DNA of 9,037 nt from Chloroflexia bacterium. GTDB lineage: Bacteria; Chloroflexota; Chloroflexia; Thermomicrobiales; UBA6265. The number at the start of each line of letters is the position of its first letter. Positions within the stretch are counted from its first letter, which is position 1. The notes beneath the pieces are model-generated. The model was not told the DNA's origin. It worked only from the letters and a program-made list of their open reading frames with translations, and did no database searches. The stretch spans positions 1 to 9,037 of the forward strand of contig JACCVE010000499.1 in assembly GCA_013698285.1 (NCBI GenBank), written 5' to 3'. Shown in pieces: positions 8,608-9,037 of this stretch. Made by a program: the position numbers and the translations under genes.

Positions 8608-9037
8608 CCTTCGGGGAGGGCGTCGATCGGCGGCTGGACCGGGCACCGGCCGTCGAACTTCCGTCGGTGACGCCCCGGTTGCCACGGGCATTCTTTGCCC
8701 GGCCGGCCGTCGAGGTGGCTCGCGACCTGATCGGACGTGTGCTCCACGTGCGCGACGGGGCCGGCGTGTTGGTCGGCACCATCGTCGAGACCGAAGCCTA
8801 CGGCGGCGAGACGGACCTGGCCGCGCACGCGTCCTTTCGCCGGAACGGCAATGTCCGGGTCGTCTGGGGAACGCCGGGTCTCGTCTACATGTACACCGCT
8901 TATGGCCTCCACGCAATGTTGAACCTCGTGACAGACGGAGAGGGGCAGGCCGGAGCGGTGCTGATCCGGGCGCTCGAACCGGTCGCCGGGATCGAAACGA
9001 TGCGGGTCCGGCGGCCGGGTATCCCCGACGCGCGGCT
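8604..9037 (+). CDS. mpg: DNA-3-methyladenine glycosylase (AAG/MPG family), 3' end cut by the window
   Basis: This base-excision-repair monofunctional glycosylase removes 3-methyladenine and other alkylated or deaminated purines. The frame is open for 144 codons to the window edge. Residues 28-48 (PRAFFARPAVEVARDLIGRVL) match the family N-terminus. VETEAY (61-66) holds the catalytic glutamate E64 and Y66, aligning with human E125 and Y127, and H75 aligns with H136. VYMYTAYGLHAMLN (94-107) gives Y97 and N107, aligning with Y159 and N169. AVLIRALEP (118-126) is the conserved following strand. The segment between, usually RTxRNxxMF, is divergent (RRNGNVRVVW, 79-88). The GTG at 8604 overlaps the valS TGA as GTGA, suggesting translational coupling. 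A later in-frame GTG at 8667 would give a more usual N-terminal length but lacks a Shine-Dalgarno, so the first 21 residues are uncertain. It probably depends on the valS promoter and T-box. Confidence 0.93.
   Translation, partial: MTFGEGVDRRLDRAPAVELPSVTPRLPRAFFARPAVEVARDLIGRVLHVRDGAGVLVGTIVETEAYGGETDLAAHASFRRNGNVRVVWGTPGLVYMYTAYGLHAMLNLVTDGEGQAGAVLIRALEPVAGIETMRVRRPGIPDAR

Noticed and set aside
6937..8916. Long minus-strand open frame (659 codons) opposite valS and mpg
   Set aside because: It has Arg/Pro/Gly-rich composition and no domain, and it spans the border between two well-supported genes on the other strand.

Overview
This is a high-GC bacterial chromosome segment carrying housekeeping genes for tRNA charging and DNA repair. 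I see no mobile element, CRISPR array or phage gene. Three things point to a high-GC lineage that keeps Gram-positive-type regulation: a transcription-terminating T-box leader, a LexA-like site of the CGAAC-N4-GTTCG type, and strongly G/C-biased third codon positions. A Chloroflexota relative, perhaps of the Thermomicrobia/Sphaerobacter kind, fits best. That placement is inference from gene style and was not tested by any search.

Layout. The left 5.3 kb reads on the minus strand. From its promoter side leftwards it holds uvrA (nucleotide excision repair), an HNH-endonuclease-family gene, serS (seryl-tRNA synthetase) and, about 100 bp past serS, a tRNA-Ser(UGA) gene that appears to have its own promoter. 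The right part reads on the plus strand: valS (valyl-tRNA synthetase), then a DNA-3-methyladenine glycosylase gene (mpg/AAG family) whose GTG start overlaps the valS stop by 4 bp and which runs off the window end.

The 618-bp gap between the divergent uvrA and valS genes is the richest part. On the uvrA side there is an extended -10 promoter bracketed by two related LexA-like 14-mers in inverted orientation, plus a 15-bp perfect dyad abutting the outer one. On the valS side there is a consensus -35 promoter and then a T-box riboswitch of about 260 nt. Its Stem I has an AGUA loop and a GUC (Val) specifier, the antiterminator bulge is UGGU-ACC, and a competing intrinsic terminator ends the leader before a strong Shine-Dalgarno and the valS ATG. 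uvrA is therefore probably DNA-damage controlled, while valS, and mpg by read-through and translational coupling, are probably controlled by uncharged tRNA-Val.

The coding genes are ordinary members of well-known families and are intact where complete. I do not see a previously undescribed system. The points that deserve a second look are the regulatory arrangement between uvrA and valS, the T-box control reaching a DNA repair gene, and some motif-level substitutions in SerRS and UvrA.
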